Part shown: one piece after another, positions 11,190 through 21,800 of the stretch
How positions within the stretch are numbered: the first letter of the stretch is position 1
Layout of the letters: every line of letters begins with the position of its first letter
DNA from: Ovis canadensis
Taxonomy: Eukaryota; Chordata; Mammalia; Artiodactyla; Bovidae
Direction of reading: 5' to 3'
Length of the DNA stretch: 64,000 nucleotides
NCBI RefSeq assembly: GCF_042477335.2
Contig: NC_091255.1
Location: 45,176,501-45,240,500, forward strand
Translations under genes and position numbers: made by a program
Notes under the pieces: generated by a model
The model's input: only the letters and a program-made list of their open reading frames with translations
Database searches by the model: none
What the model was told of the DNA's origin: nothing

Positions 11190-12130
11190 AAGGGGCAGGC
11201 CGTGAGTCTAGGACCCAGCTCTGGCCCCTTCCGGATCCGCCAACGCCAAGTTCTAGAAACGCGCGCGCGGAGGTGGAGTGGGCGAGTGGATTGGGCTTCA
11301 GAAGGAGCCTCCACATGGGGGCGCTGGAAGGGCGCGGGAGAGACTGAAGCAGGGTCTCTGTGGCGTCCTCTGGGCTGGGGAACCCAGAGAGCCAGCGCCC
11401 CCGGTCCCCTTCCCGCTCCGGCCCGCCCCGCCCCTGCCCCGGCTTGCGTTTGCGTTCTCAGCCGCAGGGAAAGAGGCCGATCGGGCTCCGGGCTCCGCGG
11501 CTTCACAGCTGGACGGCCTCGCCCGAGGCACCCAGCCTCCCCGAGCCGGCCGGTAAAGTGGGGCCAGTCTTTCCACCTCCTTTGGACGCAGTCGGCGCTC
11601 AGGAAACGTCAGCTTCCTGCCCGCATCCCGCCCTCGGCTCGTGTTTCCCTCTTCCTAGCTGTCCTCCCTCCTGCGTCCTTTCTCCTCTCGGCTCCGCAAT
11701 CTTAGCCAAACCGCAGCCTTTAACAACCGTGCGCGCCCACCCGGCGCCCGGGCAGCCTCGCCGCGGCCGCGACTCACCTCGCGGCCCGCCCGCCCCCGGC
11801 GCCACCCCCGCCCCAGCCCCGCGCTCGGCCAGCTCCAGAGGCCTCGGCCCGGCTCAGCAGCGGCTCCCCAACCCCCCGCCGGGCCGCGAGGATCGGGCGA
11901 GGAGGGATCCGCAGGCCAGGGAAGTGCCCGGGTGGCCGAGGGCACCGGGCGGGGCGGCGGGCTCGGCAGCCGGGCTGAGAGCGCCAGCCTGACCGCAGCC
12001 CGAGGGCAAAGCTGCAAATAGCCGCGGTTTCCAGCCGGTGCCCGGCCTCCCTCCCAGCCTTCCGGACCTTCGGGATTTTCTCTCCCTTCTTCCTGCCGCC
12101 CTCTCCTCTGCCCCGTGACCCCTGCCGCCT
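11190..12130. promoter_or_regulatory. Orphan CpG island
   Basis: About 0.9 kb with very high GC content and dense undepleted CpG. It has CG-rich runs such as 'gaaacgcgcgcgcggaggtg' and GC boxes (CCCGCCCC near 11421-11433), while flanking DNA is CpG-poor. It lies about 3.6 kb upstream of the TAC4 start codon, so it is not obviously the TAC4 promoter. It may be the promoter of an unannotated or noncoding transcript, or a distal regulatory element. Long open frames here (for example 11360-11992) follow from the base composition. Confidence 0.7.
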
Positions 12131-12194
12131 CCCCGCTGTGCCCCCACCACACGCTGTCAAACTGGGGCCAGGAGACTAGCACTAAGGTCCAGGG

Positions 12195-12410
12195 TTCCAG
12201 AGGGAGAATAATAACAAACCTTGTTAGGACTAATTGAACACATACTATGCGCCAGTCACTGTGCTGAGCTCTTTAAGCGAGGGGGGGGGGGGCATTCATA
12301 AAGCCTTTACCACCACCAGATGAGGGTTGGCTCCAATTTGCAGATGGAGAAACTGAAGCTCAGAGAGGGTCCTTGGGTCCTAAGGTCACTGGGTTTCAAC
12401 CTGCAGAATG
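12195..12410 (+). mobile_element. MIR SINE
   Basis: 'aacacatactatgcgccagt', 'cactgtgctgagctctttaa' and 'gcagatggagaaactgaagc' are MIR landmarks. A G homopolymer (about 12281-12292) interrupts it. Confidence 0.65.
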
Positions 12411-12817
12411 GGAAGCCATCTCCCCCGTCTAGAGGTGAATGTTGTTACTCAGCCTCCAGCCATGGGCTGCTTGCTCTTGTGGGAAAGTGGGAAGCAGCTG
12501 CCCAGGGACCTGGGATGCTAGTCAACCAGTAATTCTCAGTGTAACCTAGACCAAGCCCAACCTGCTGGCTTGTGAAATCCAGCGTCAGTTTCCATGTCTG
12601 TAAAGTGAAGGGGCCATTCATCTCTGTAAGGAAAAACTTGTTAACAAAAGTGGAGAACCAAAGTGGATTGTAAGTTATTAAATGCCCTGCCTGTGGGAAA
12701 GTTAGCTGGGGGCTGTGTAGATTCAGACCCACAAACTAGGATTGACTAGGTCAGAAGGGGCTGAGCTGGGAAACCTGCATTTTAGCAAATGCAGGGATTC
12801 TGAAGCCTTCAGGGTTT

Positions 12818-13083
12818 TTTGGGGGGGGGGGTTGTTTTCATTTCAGCTGCTCTGCGTCTTCACTGTGGTGCCCGGACTCTGTTGCTATACGCTGGCGTCT
12901 CTGGTCATGGCACTCAGGCTTTTCTTGTTGCGGAGCACGGGCTCTGGAGAGCAGATTCAGCAGTCGTGGCGCGGGCTTAGTTGCCCCAAAGCATGTGGGA
13001 TCTTAGTTGCTTGACCAGGGATCAAACCTGTGTCCCCTGCATTGGAAGTAGGCTTCTCAACCACTGGACTACCAAGGAAGTCC
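12818..13083 (-). mobile_element. CHR-type tRNA-derived SINE, near full length
   Basis: The + strand carries 'ttagttgccccaaagcatgt', 'gggatcttagttgcttgacc' and 'aaccactggactaccaagga', the complement of the ruminant CHR SINE. The left end is a G homopolymer. Confidence 0.8.
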
Positions 13084-13884
13084 CTATCAGGTTGGGATTC
13101 ACCAAGGAGATTCCTGAAAAGGAGCGAAAGTAGCGTGCCTTTGCCCAAGCCTCCACCCTTGACCTTGTAACATCTCTGCCTTCACTGGCCTGGACGTGGA
13201 GTGACTGCATGTTTCTTAAGGACCCACTGTGTGCCAAGCACACATATATCACAGCCCCACTGTCAGAGCACTCATAGCATAATCGAACAGCGTGGCAGGG
13301 CTGTCCTCAGCCCAGCTAACCCTGTGGGAGAAATGGAGCCAGACACCTTCGTGCAGGGGGTGAAGTTCATGCCAGGCTGTACGCACAATGAGAGAGCGAG
13401 GGCCAGGTTCTGCCTGCACTCCCCCGGTCAGCAGCCTCCTCAGTGCAGGACACAACCTGCACAGCCTCTGACCACGTCCTGTGCAGAGCTGCGAGAGATA
13501 TGAGTGGGAGACATAGGGAAAGCTTAGGGAAGGGGCCAGTGAATTCTTGCTGGAGTCAGGAAAGAGAAAAACTCTACTGGGGGTGACCATGAAGCAGACC
13601 TTTAACAAGTGGGAGTTTACCATGTGGAAAAGGAAGTCCAGGCAGAGAAACAGCTAAGGACAGTGTGTAGGAGCGGGGAATCTTGTCCTGTATGGGAGCA
13701 GGTGGGGAAGCTGTCTGCGGGCAGGAAATGGGCAGACTGAGGGCATGGAGCACAACCTTCTGTCCCCCCTACCCTCTTGCTGGCACAAGGAAATTGAATG
13801 CAGCTTATCTGCCAACCAGAGTTCTCCTTTCCTAGAGGCTGTGAGATGCTGTTGGGCAGGGACGGTGCCTTATTCATCTTCTGT
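13084..13884. other. Unique intergenic sequence
   Basis: No gene or young repeat recognised. Confidence 0.45.
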
Positions 13885-14100
13885 TGCCCAGTGCCTCACC
13901 CAGTGTCCATAATAGTTAATGGGTATTAAATATTTACCACCATGCACAGTGCTAAGAGCTCCACATGCATTATCTAATTTCATCCTCAAACAACTTTGGA
14001 AATACGTGCTATTAATAATCTCATTTTACTGATGAGGATTCTAAGTAACATGCCTAAGGTCACACAGCTATTTAGTGAGGGCCCTGGGGATGGAATTCAC
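13885..14100 (+). mobile_element. MIR SINE
   Basis: 'gcacagtgctaagagctcca', 'attatctaatttcatcctca' and 'aaggtcacacagctatttag' are standard MIR text. Confidence 0.65.
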
Positions 14101-14384
14101 AGCTCCCCAACCACAGGGCCCTTGTTCTATATCTGTTGGACTAAGTGGAGAAGGGCCCTGAATTCCATGCTAGGGAGCTTGAACTTTACACCATGGGCAA
14201 CGGGGAGACACTGGAAGGTTGTAAATAGGGAGAGACGGGTCAGGTTAGGGCTTTGAAAAGACCACTTTGACAGCAGTGGGAAGATATTTTAGAGCTGATG
14301 ACATTTGAGCAGGAGGCCATTTTTCTGGCAAATCCCAATTCCTCCTTGTAATTTTTTAAAGTCTTGCCTTATCTCTTAGAGCAA

Positions 14385-15243
14385 ATATGCAGAGTACATC
14401 ATGGGAAATGCTGGACTCGATGAAGCATAAGCTGGAACCAAGATTGCAGGGAGAAATATCAATAACCTCAGATATGCGGATAACACCACCCTTATGGCAG
14501 AAAGCAAAGAGGCACTGAAGAGCCTCTTGATGAAAGTGAAAGAGGAGAATGAAAAAACTGGCTTAAAACTCAACATTCAGAAAACAAAGATCATAGCATT
14601 GGGTCCCATCACTTCATGGCAAATAGATAGGGAAACACTGGAAACAGTGACAGATTTTATTTTCTTGGGCTCCAATATCACTGCAGATGGTGACTGCAGC
14701 CATGAAATTAAAAGATGCTTGCTCCTTGGAAGAAAAGCTATGACAAACTTAGCCAGCATATTAAAAAGCAGAGGCATTATTTTGCTGACAAAGGTCTGTC
14801 TAGTCAAAGCTATGGTTTTTCCAGTAGTCATGTATGGATGTGAGAGTTGGACCATAAAGAAAGCTGAGTGCCAAAGAATTGATCCTTTTGAACTGTGGTG
14901 TTGGAGAAGACTCTTGAAAATCCCTTGGACAGCAAGGAGACCAAATCAGTGAATCCTAAAGGAAATCAGTCCTGAATATTCATTGGAAGGACTGATGCTG
15001 AAGCTGAAGCTCCAATACTTTGACCACTTGATGTGAAGAACTGACTCACTGGAAAAGACCCTGATGCTGGGAAAGATTGAAGGCAGGAGGAGAAGGGGAC
15101 GACAGAGGATGAGATGGTTGGATGGCATCACCGACTTGATGGACATGAGTTTGAGCAGGCTCTGGAAGTTGGTGATGGACAGGGAAGCCTAGTGTGCTGC
15201 AGTCACGAAGTCTCAGAGTCATATAGGACTGAGCAACTGAACT
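14385..15243 (+). mobile_element. BovB (RTE) LINE fragment, left arm of an inverted repeat
   Basis: Encodes the C-terminal part of BovB reverse transcriptase. An open stretch at 14494-14952 includes '[12 protein letters not shown]' and 'ELWCWRRLL', and the YADDT region is changed to YADNT just upstream. It stops at 'RRPNQ*' because of a mutation also present in the opposite-strand copy at 16042-16903. The 3' part carries the usual HLM...SLEKTLML remnants without an intact frame. It lies upstream of TAC4. Confidence 0.9.
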
Positions 15244-15777
15244 AAGCTGATCTCTTAGGGCAAGACACGGCAGGGAATGCCAAGGAAGGGGTGCAGTGAC
15301 AGGAAAGGGACACTAGTGGTAGAACACTAGGTTCTGGGGAGAGGCCTCTCCTACAGGGGAAGGAAGAAACCAGGCAGCTCCCCCTCTCTGTTTCCAAGAT
15401 GCCAAGGCCCCCTCGGGGCTTCTAGTCAGGAAGCCAAAAGCACTAGGCCCTACACACTGCCCCATTGTGCACCTGCCTCCTGGGGGAACGCAGCCAAAGG
15501 TAAGGTGGTGTTGCAACAAAGCTCAGCTGCCGGGGGCAGCAGTGGAGGAGGCCTGGTCCCTTCTCTGGGCAGCTCATGATATCAGTGGCTTTTCCAGCAA
15601 GTGGGGTGGGGAGTTACAGGAAATGGCCTGGGGCATCAGATAAGGTGAAGAAAGAGGCCGAATAGCTGGAAGGACGGAACAGGTGGAGATTCCCCCACCT
15701 GCTAAGAGGAGCCAGAGAGAGGACCAAGCCTGCTTGAGGCAGTCTTTGGGCTGAGAGGGGTCCGCTAGGGTCCCAAG
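15244..15777 (+). promoter_or_regulatory. TAC4: TAC4 proximal promoter and 5' UTR region
   Basis: The only sequence between the upstream BovB copy and the TAC4 start codon. It appears single-copy. No convincing TATA box was seen, and the transcription start cannot be placed from sequence alone. The last bases before the ATG ('gggtcccaag') give an A at -3, a reasonable Kozak context. Confidence 0.45.
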
Positions 15778-15894
15778 ATGCTGCTCTGCGTCACCTTGCT
15801 TCTCCTCCTGGGGCTGTCTGCATGCACTGTGGCAGGTGACAAGAAACTGGCAGTTGATGCTGAAGTAGGCTCCTGGGTGGCTGTGACTCTGGAG
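15778..15894 (+). CDS. TAC4: TAC4 coding exon 1 (residues 1-39)
   Basis: ATG at 15778 opens a classic signal peptide (leucine-rich core, small residues before the predicted cleavage at A19/G20). It ends in 'ctggag|gtaggt', a phase 0 donor. It lies between two inverted BovB copies. Confidence 0.92.
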
Positions 15895-18800
15895 GTAGGT
15901 ACCTTTGGGGAGAGCAGGGCATGATAGCAAGAGAGCAGGTTGTACATTACACGGTAGGGTGCCTGCCTCCCCTCTCTGGGCAGGTTCGAGGCTGTTGCCC
16001 CTGGCCTGATAGATCTCCAAAGAGATGCAAGCATATTTTGCTGTTGTTCAGTCGCTCAGTCCTGTCCGACTCTTTACGACCCCAGGGACTGCAGTATGTC
16101 AGGTTTCCCTGTCCTTCACCATCTCCCAGAGCCTGCTCAAACTCATGTCCATCAAGTCGGTGATGCCATCCAACCATCTCATCCTCTGTCGTCCCCTTCT
16201 CCTCCTGCCTTCAATCTTTCCCAGCATCAGGGTCTTTTCCAGTGAGTCAGTTCTTCACATCAAGTGGTCAAAGTACTGGAGCTTCAGCTTCAGCATCAGT
16301 CCTTCCAATGAATATTCAGGACTGATTTCCTTTAGGATTCACTGATTTGGTCTCCTTGCTGTCCAAGGGATTTTCAAGAGTCTTCTCCAACACCACAGTT
16401 CAAAAGGATCAATTCTTTGGCACTCAGCTTTCTTTATGGTCCAACTCTCACATCCATACATGACTACTGGAAAAACCATAGCTTTGACTAGACAGACCTT
16501 TGTCAGCAAAATAATGCCTCTGCTTTTTAATATGCTGAGTTTGTCATAGCTTTTCTTCCAAGGAGCAAGCATCTTTTAATTTCATGGCTGCAGTCACCAT
16601 CTGCAGTGATATTGGAGCCCAAGAAAATAAAATCTGTCACTTGTTTCCAGTGTTTCCCTATCTATTTGCCATGAAGTGATGGGACCCAATGCCATGATCT
16701 TTGTTTTCTGAATGTTGAGTTTTAAGCCAGCTTTTTCATTCTCCTCTTTCACTTTCATCAAGAGGCTCTTCAGTGCCTCTTTGCTTTCTGCCATAAGGGT
16801 GGTGTTATCTGCATATCTGAGGTTATTGATATTTCTCCCTGCAATCTTCATTCCAGCTTGTGCTTCATCCAGTCCAGCATTTCCCATGATGTACTCTGCA
16901 TATAAGTTAAGTAAGCAGGGTGACAATATGCAGCCTTGATGTACTCCTTTCCCAATTTGGAACCAGTCTATTGTTCCATGTCCGGTTCTAACTGTTGCTT
17001 CTTCTTCTTTTTTTAATCTTTAAAAGAATTTTATTGAAGTATAGTTGATTTGCAATGCTGTATTAATTTCTTCCGTACAGCAAAGTGACTCAGTGATACA
17101 TATATATATAGATATATTGTTTTTCACGTTCTTTTTCCTGTTTCACATTCTTTTGTCACAGGATATTGAATATAGTCCCTGGTGGTATACAGTAGGACCT
17201 TGTTGTTTATCCATCCTATATGTAATAGCTTGCCTCTGCTAATCCAGAACTCGCATGCCTTCCCTCTCCTGCCCTCCTCCACCACTGGCAACAAGTCTCT
17301 TCTGTCTGTGAGTCTGTTTCTGTTCCATAGATATGTTGATTTGTATCATATTTTAGATTCCACATATAAGTGATATCATATGGTATTGTATCTTTTTTTT
17401 TCTAGCCTGTGCCTTTGCATGTCTTCATGTGACCCCAGGAAGCATGGTTTTCTATGATTTGATTGTAGTTTTTTCAACAGCTGAATGGTAACAGTACTCA
17501 CCAGGTGGATGAGCACCTAGAAGCGTTATCTTTATCTCAGTATGGACATAGGGCTGATTGTCCCCCAGAGCTGACAGTATTAACTCTCCCTGAATCAGTT
17601 ACAGTGGAGACTGGTTTATTAGGAATGATAGCAGGAATGGAGAAACACGGAATGCTCCTTGTTTTCCAAGTTCCTTTTAAATAAATAATTCTTAGGAGTT
17701 AGAGAAATCCCCATGGCAAAGAATTAAAGAGATCTATTTTCCATACCTTTAGCTTTATCTGTGTAGAATAGTTTGCATAAAACCCTTCTTTGTTAATCAT
17801 TTCAGCAACGTCTCAACCATAGTATAAAGCAGCTTGAAAAAGAAAATAGTTCATTGTTATGTCACCATGAGGCCAGACTGGCAGGGGTTGAATTCTGACT
17901 CTCTGCCTTCTGACTGTAGCTAAGTGACCATGAAAAAAGTTATTAAACATTAAACCTCTTTGGACTCCCATTTCCTCATCTGTAAAATGGAGATATTAAT
18001 AATACCTACTTAATTGGGTGGTTTGAGGATTCAGTTCAGTTCAGTTCATTTCAGTCGCTCAGTCGTGTCCGACTCTTTGCGACCCCATGAATCGCAGCAC
18101 TCTAGGCCTCCCTGTCCATCACCATCTCCCGGAGTTCACTCAGACTCACGTCCATCGAGTCCGTGATGCCATCCAGCCATCTCATCCTCTGTCGTCCCCT
18201 TCTTCTCCTGCCCCCAATCCCTCCCAGCATCAGAGTCTTTTCCAATGAGTCAACTCTTCGCATGAGGTGGCCAAAGTACTGGAGCTTCAGCTTTAGCATC
18301 ATTCCTTCCAAAGAAATCCCAGGGTTGATCTCCTTCAGAATGGACTGGTTGGATCTCCTTGCAGTCCAAGGGACTCTCAAGAGTCTTCTCCAACACCACA
18401 GTTCAAAAGCATCAATTCTTCGGCGCTCAGCCTTCTTCACAGTCCAACTCTCACATCCATACATGACCAAAGGAAAAACCATAGCCTTGACTAGACGCAC
18501 CTTAGTCGGCAAAGTAATGTCTCTGCTTTTGAATATACTATCTAGATTGGTCATAACTTTTCTTCCGAGTAAGTGTCTTTTAATTTCATGGCTGCAGTCA
18601 CCATCTGCAGTGATTTTGGAGCCCCAAAAAATAAAGTGTGACACTGTTTCCACTGTTTCCCCATCTATTTTCCATGAAGTGATGGGACCAGATGCCATGA
18701 TCTTCGTTTTCTGAATGTTGAGCTTCAAGCCAACTTTTTCACTCTCCTCTTTCACTTTCATCAAGAGGCTTTTTAGCTCCTCTTCACTTTCTGCCATAAG

Positions 18801-21800
18801 GGTGGTGTCATCTGCATATGTGAGGTTATTGATATTTCTCCCGGCAATCTTGATTCCAGCCTGTGTTTCTTCCAACCCAGCGTTTCTCATGATGTACTCC
18901 GAGGTCAGGGGCAGCGGCCTAGAGTGCCAGGCTGCGTCGGCGCAGAAACGGCCGAGAGGAGCTACCCTGCATCCGAGGTCAGTGGCGGCTGGGAGGAGTT
19001 ATCCTAAGTCTGAGGTCAGGGGCGGGGGCCGGGAGGAGACACCCTGCGTCCGAGGTCCGGGGGGGCAGCCGGGAGAAGCCACCTCGCGCCTGAGGCCAGG
19101 GACGGCAGCTGGGAGGAGCAACCCAAGGAGTGGTTTGAGGATTACATTAGATAAAACATGTAGAGTACTTAGAGCAGTCCTTAGCCCAAGTAAGTGCTTA
19201 GTAAATATGATGCTATGCTATGCTAAGCTAAGTCTCTTCCATCGTGTCTGACTCTGTGCGACCCCATAGACGGCAGCCCACCAGGCTCCGCCATCCCTGG
19301 GATTCTCTAGGCAAGAACACTGGAGTGGGTTGCCATTTCCTTCTTCTTAACTGTTGCTTCTTGACCTGTATACAGGTTTCTCAGGAGGCAGATAAGGTGG
19401 TCTGGTAGTCCCATCTCTTTAAGAGTTTTCCAGTTTGTTGTGATCCACACGGTCAAAGGTTTTAGCATAGTCAATAAAGCAGAAGTAGATGCTTTTCTGG
19501 AATCCTCTTGCTTTTTTCTATGATCCAGTGGAGGTTGGCAATTTGATCTCTGGTTCCTCTGCCTTTTCTAAATCCAGCTTAAACATCTGGAAGTTCTCGG
19601 TTCACATACTGTTGAAGCCTAATTTGGAGAATTTTGAGCATTATTTTGCTAGCATGTGAAATGAGTGTAATTGTGCGGTAATTTGAACATTCTTTGGAAC
19701 TGCCTTTCTTGGGATTGGAACGAAAACTTTTTCCAGTCCTATGGCGACTGCTGAGTTTTTCCAAATTTTCTGGCATATTGAGTGCAGCACTTTCACAGCA
19801 TCATCTTTTAGGATTTAAAATAGCTCAGCTGGAATTCCATCACCTCCACTAGCTTTGTTCATAGTGATGCTTCCTAAGACCCACTTGACTTCGCATTGCA
19901 GGATGTCTAGCTCTAGGTGAGTGATCATACCATCATGGTTACCGGGTCATTAAGATTTCTTTTGTATAGTTCTTTCGTTTATTCTTACCACGTCTTCCTA
20001 ATATCTTCTTCTTGTTAGGTCCGTACCGTTTCTGTCCTTTATTTTGTCCATCTTTGTGTGAAATGTTCCTTTGGTATCTCTAATATTCTTGAAAAGATGT
20101 CTAGTCTTTCCCATTCTATTGTTTTTGTCTATTTGCATTGATTACTTAAGAAGGCTTTTTTATCTCTCCTTGCTATTCTCTGGTCTCTGCATTCAGATGG
20201 ATTTGTCTTTCCCTTTCTCCTTTGCCCTTTGCTTCTTTTCTCAGCTATTTGTAAGGCCTCCTCAGACAACTGTTCTGCCTTTTTTTTTTTTTTTTTTTGC
20301 ATTTCTTTTTCTTGGGGATGGTTTTGATCACCGCCTCCTATACAGTGTGAGCCTCCGTCCATAGTTCTTCAGGCACTCTATCAGATCTAATCCCTTGAAT
20401 CTATTTGTCACTTCACCTGTATAATTATAAGGGATTTGATTTATCTCATACCTGAATGGCCTAGTGATATATGGAATTAACAGTAAGTATGTTCATGCTT
20501 CATTTAACAAACTTATTTAACATACACATGTTCCTGACACTGTCCTAAATGCCTCATAAATATTAACCCATTTAATCCTCATATCCACCTTGTGGGAAAG
20601 GCACCATTTCTATCCCCATATCACAGATAGGGAAACTGAAGCATAGAAAGGTCAAGCAGTTCGTCCAATATTACACAGTGCCAAAAGCACAACTGTACAT
20701 CTTGCCCAATGTCTTATTCTGTGTATCTGTGCCTCGGAGGACATTGTCCAGCACATCCTTTCAAGGGAGTCAACTTGGAGTGGGGTCATTGTTTTGTCTC
20801 ACGTGTAGAAACTTATTCCCTGACAAGTAATGGTTTGATTGCCAGCCTCTCCTTCTAAGCTGACCTGAGTGCTGTCACTGGGAAGAAATCTCACAGCTAG
20901 AGACAGCATCTGTCAGAGAGACAGAGATCCTGGCCTCGGAGGTTCCCATCAGACAGGGGGACGAGGCCAGTGGACTAGGGACACGCTGGCAAAGTGCTCA
21001 GGGAAAGCCTCCGGGAGGGCAGACGGGACAGGGCTCGGCCTGCTTCCCCTAGTCCAGGGACGGTGAGGACACTGGGGCTGCAGGACGAGCCATCAAGTAA
21101 CAGCCATGCCTGGTGGCTTTCCTTCTAGTGGGCTTCCTTCCTGGTTTGTCTGAATGTGGAAGTGTGTGCCTTTGAGAAGACAGTAGGCTTAGGAAATGAA
21201 GGTTCAAGTCTCACCTTCTCCACTGACTCTGTGTGACCTGGGGACATCAGTTTCCTCACTTGTAAACCGGGGGTGGGGGCGGGGGGAGGGGGGGGGAGAA
21301 GATGGCTCCCAAGGTTTTTTTTCCAGCTCTGACATGGAGTCTGCGCCCATCAAGGGACATGGCCCAGGCTCTGGGAAGCTGTGTAATAGGGACCACTCTA
21401 CACAGTTATGTGGGAAACATCGATTTCAACCAGTGCCTCGTGGGGCTTTCCATGCTGCAGCTGCATCTGATGTTTCTTGGCTCACTCTCGTTTAACATCC
21501 TTCTACTTCCCAAGACACAGAATTTGGGATATAGGAACCACCTCATCTGAATGAGGAATGATGCCTCTGTTAGGGATGATCTGATTTTCTCCCTTGCTCT
21601 CAGGACTCCTGGTTAGCCCTGGAGCTGGGGATTTGAGTTAAAGGGGTAAGAAGGGCTTCTGGTCAGGGCAAGAGTCCTTCCTGAGTAAAAGACGCCTCCC
21701 AACAGGCCCCAAAAACCTAATGGGTGGGAGAAAAAAAAAAAACCATTCTGTCCAGCTGGCATTTGAAGACTGCCTTTTACCAAGGCAAAGTGCTTTTCAT

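Larger units (their letters stand above)
18018..19143. repeat. 14-bp target-site duplication around a composite BovB element
   Basis: GTGGTTTGAGGATT is found at 18018-18031 and 19130-19143. The MIR on either side joins correctly when the intervening DNA and one copy are removed, which independently supports a single insertion. Confidence 0.85.
16989..19362. repeat. 15-bp direct repeats bounding a 2.3-kb insertion in BovB
   Basis: TAACTGTTGCTTCTT occurs at 16989-17003 and again at 19348-19362. The BovB sequence is continuous if 17004-19347 and one repeat are removed. This looks like a target-site duplication. The inserted block has an L1 A-rich tail at one end and non-L1 sequence plus a SINE fragment at the other. 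Confidence 0.65.

Noticed and set aside
11360-11992. A 210-codon Pro/Ala/Arg-rich frame in the CpG island
   Set aside because: Overlapping long frames occur on both strands because stops are rare in GC-rich DNA. No domain or splice-supported continuation was seen.
18102-18890. The longest open frame in the window, 262 codons on the - strand, as a possible gene
   Set aside because: It is the BovB reverse transcriptase C-terminus (YADDT, WCWRRLL, LDGITDSMD) inside a 5'-truncated element with a target-site duplication.
18901-19129. The GC-rich block as a CpG-island promoter
   Set aside because: It is a tandem repeat delivered together with the BovB fragment.
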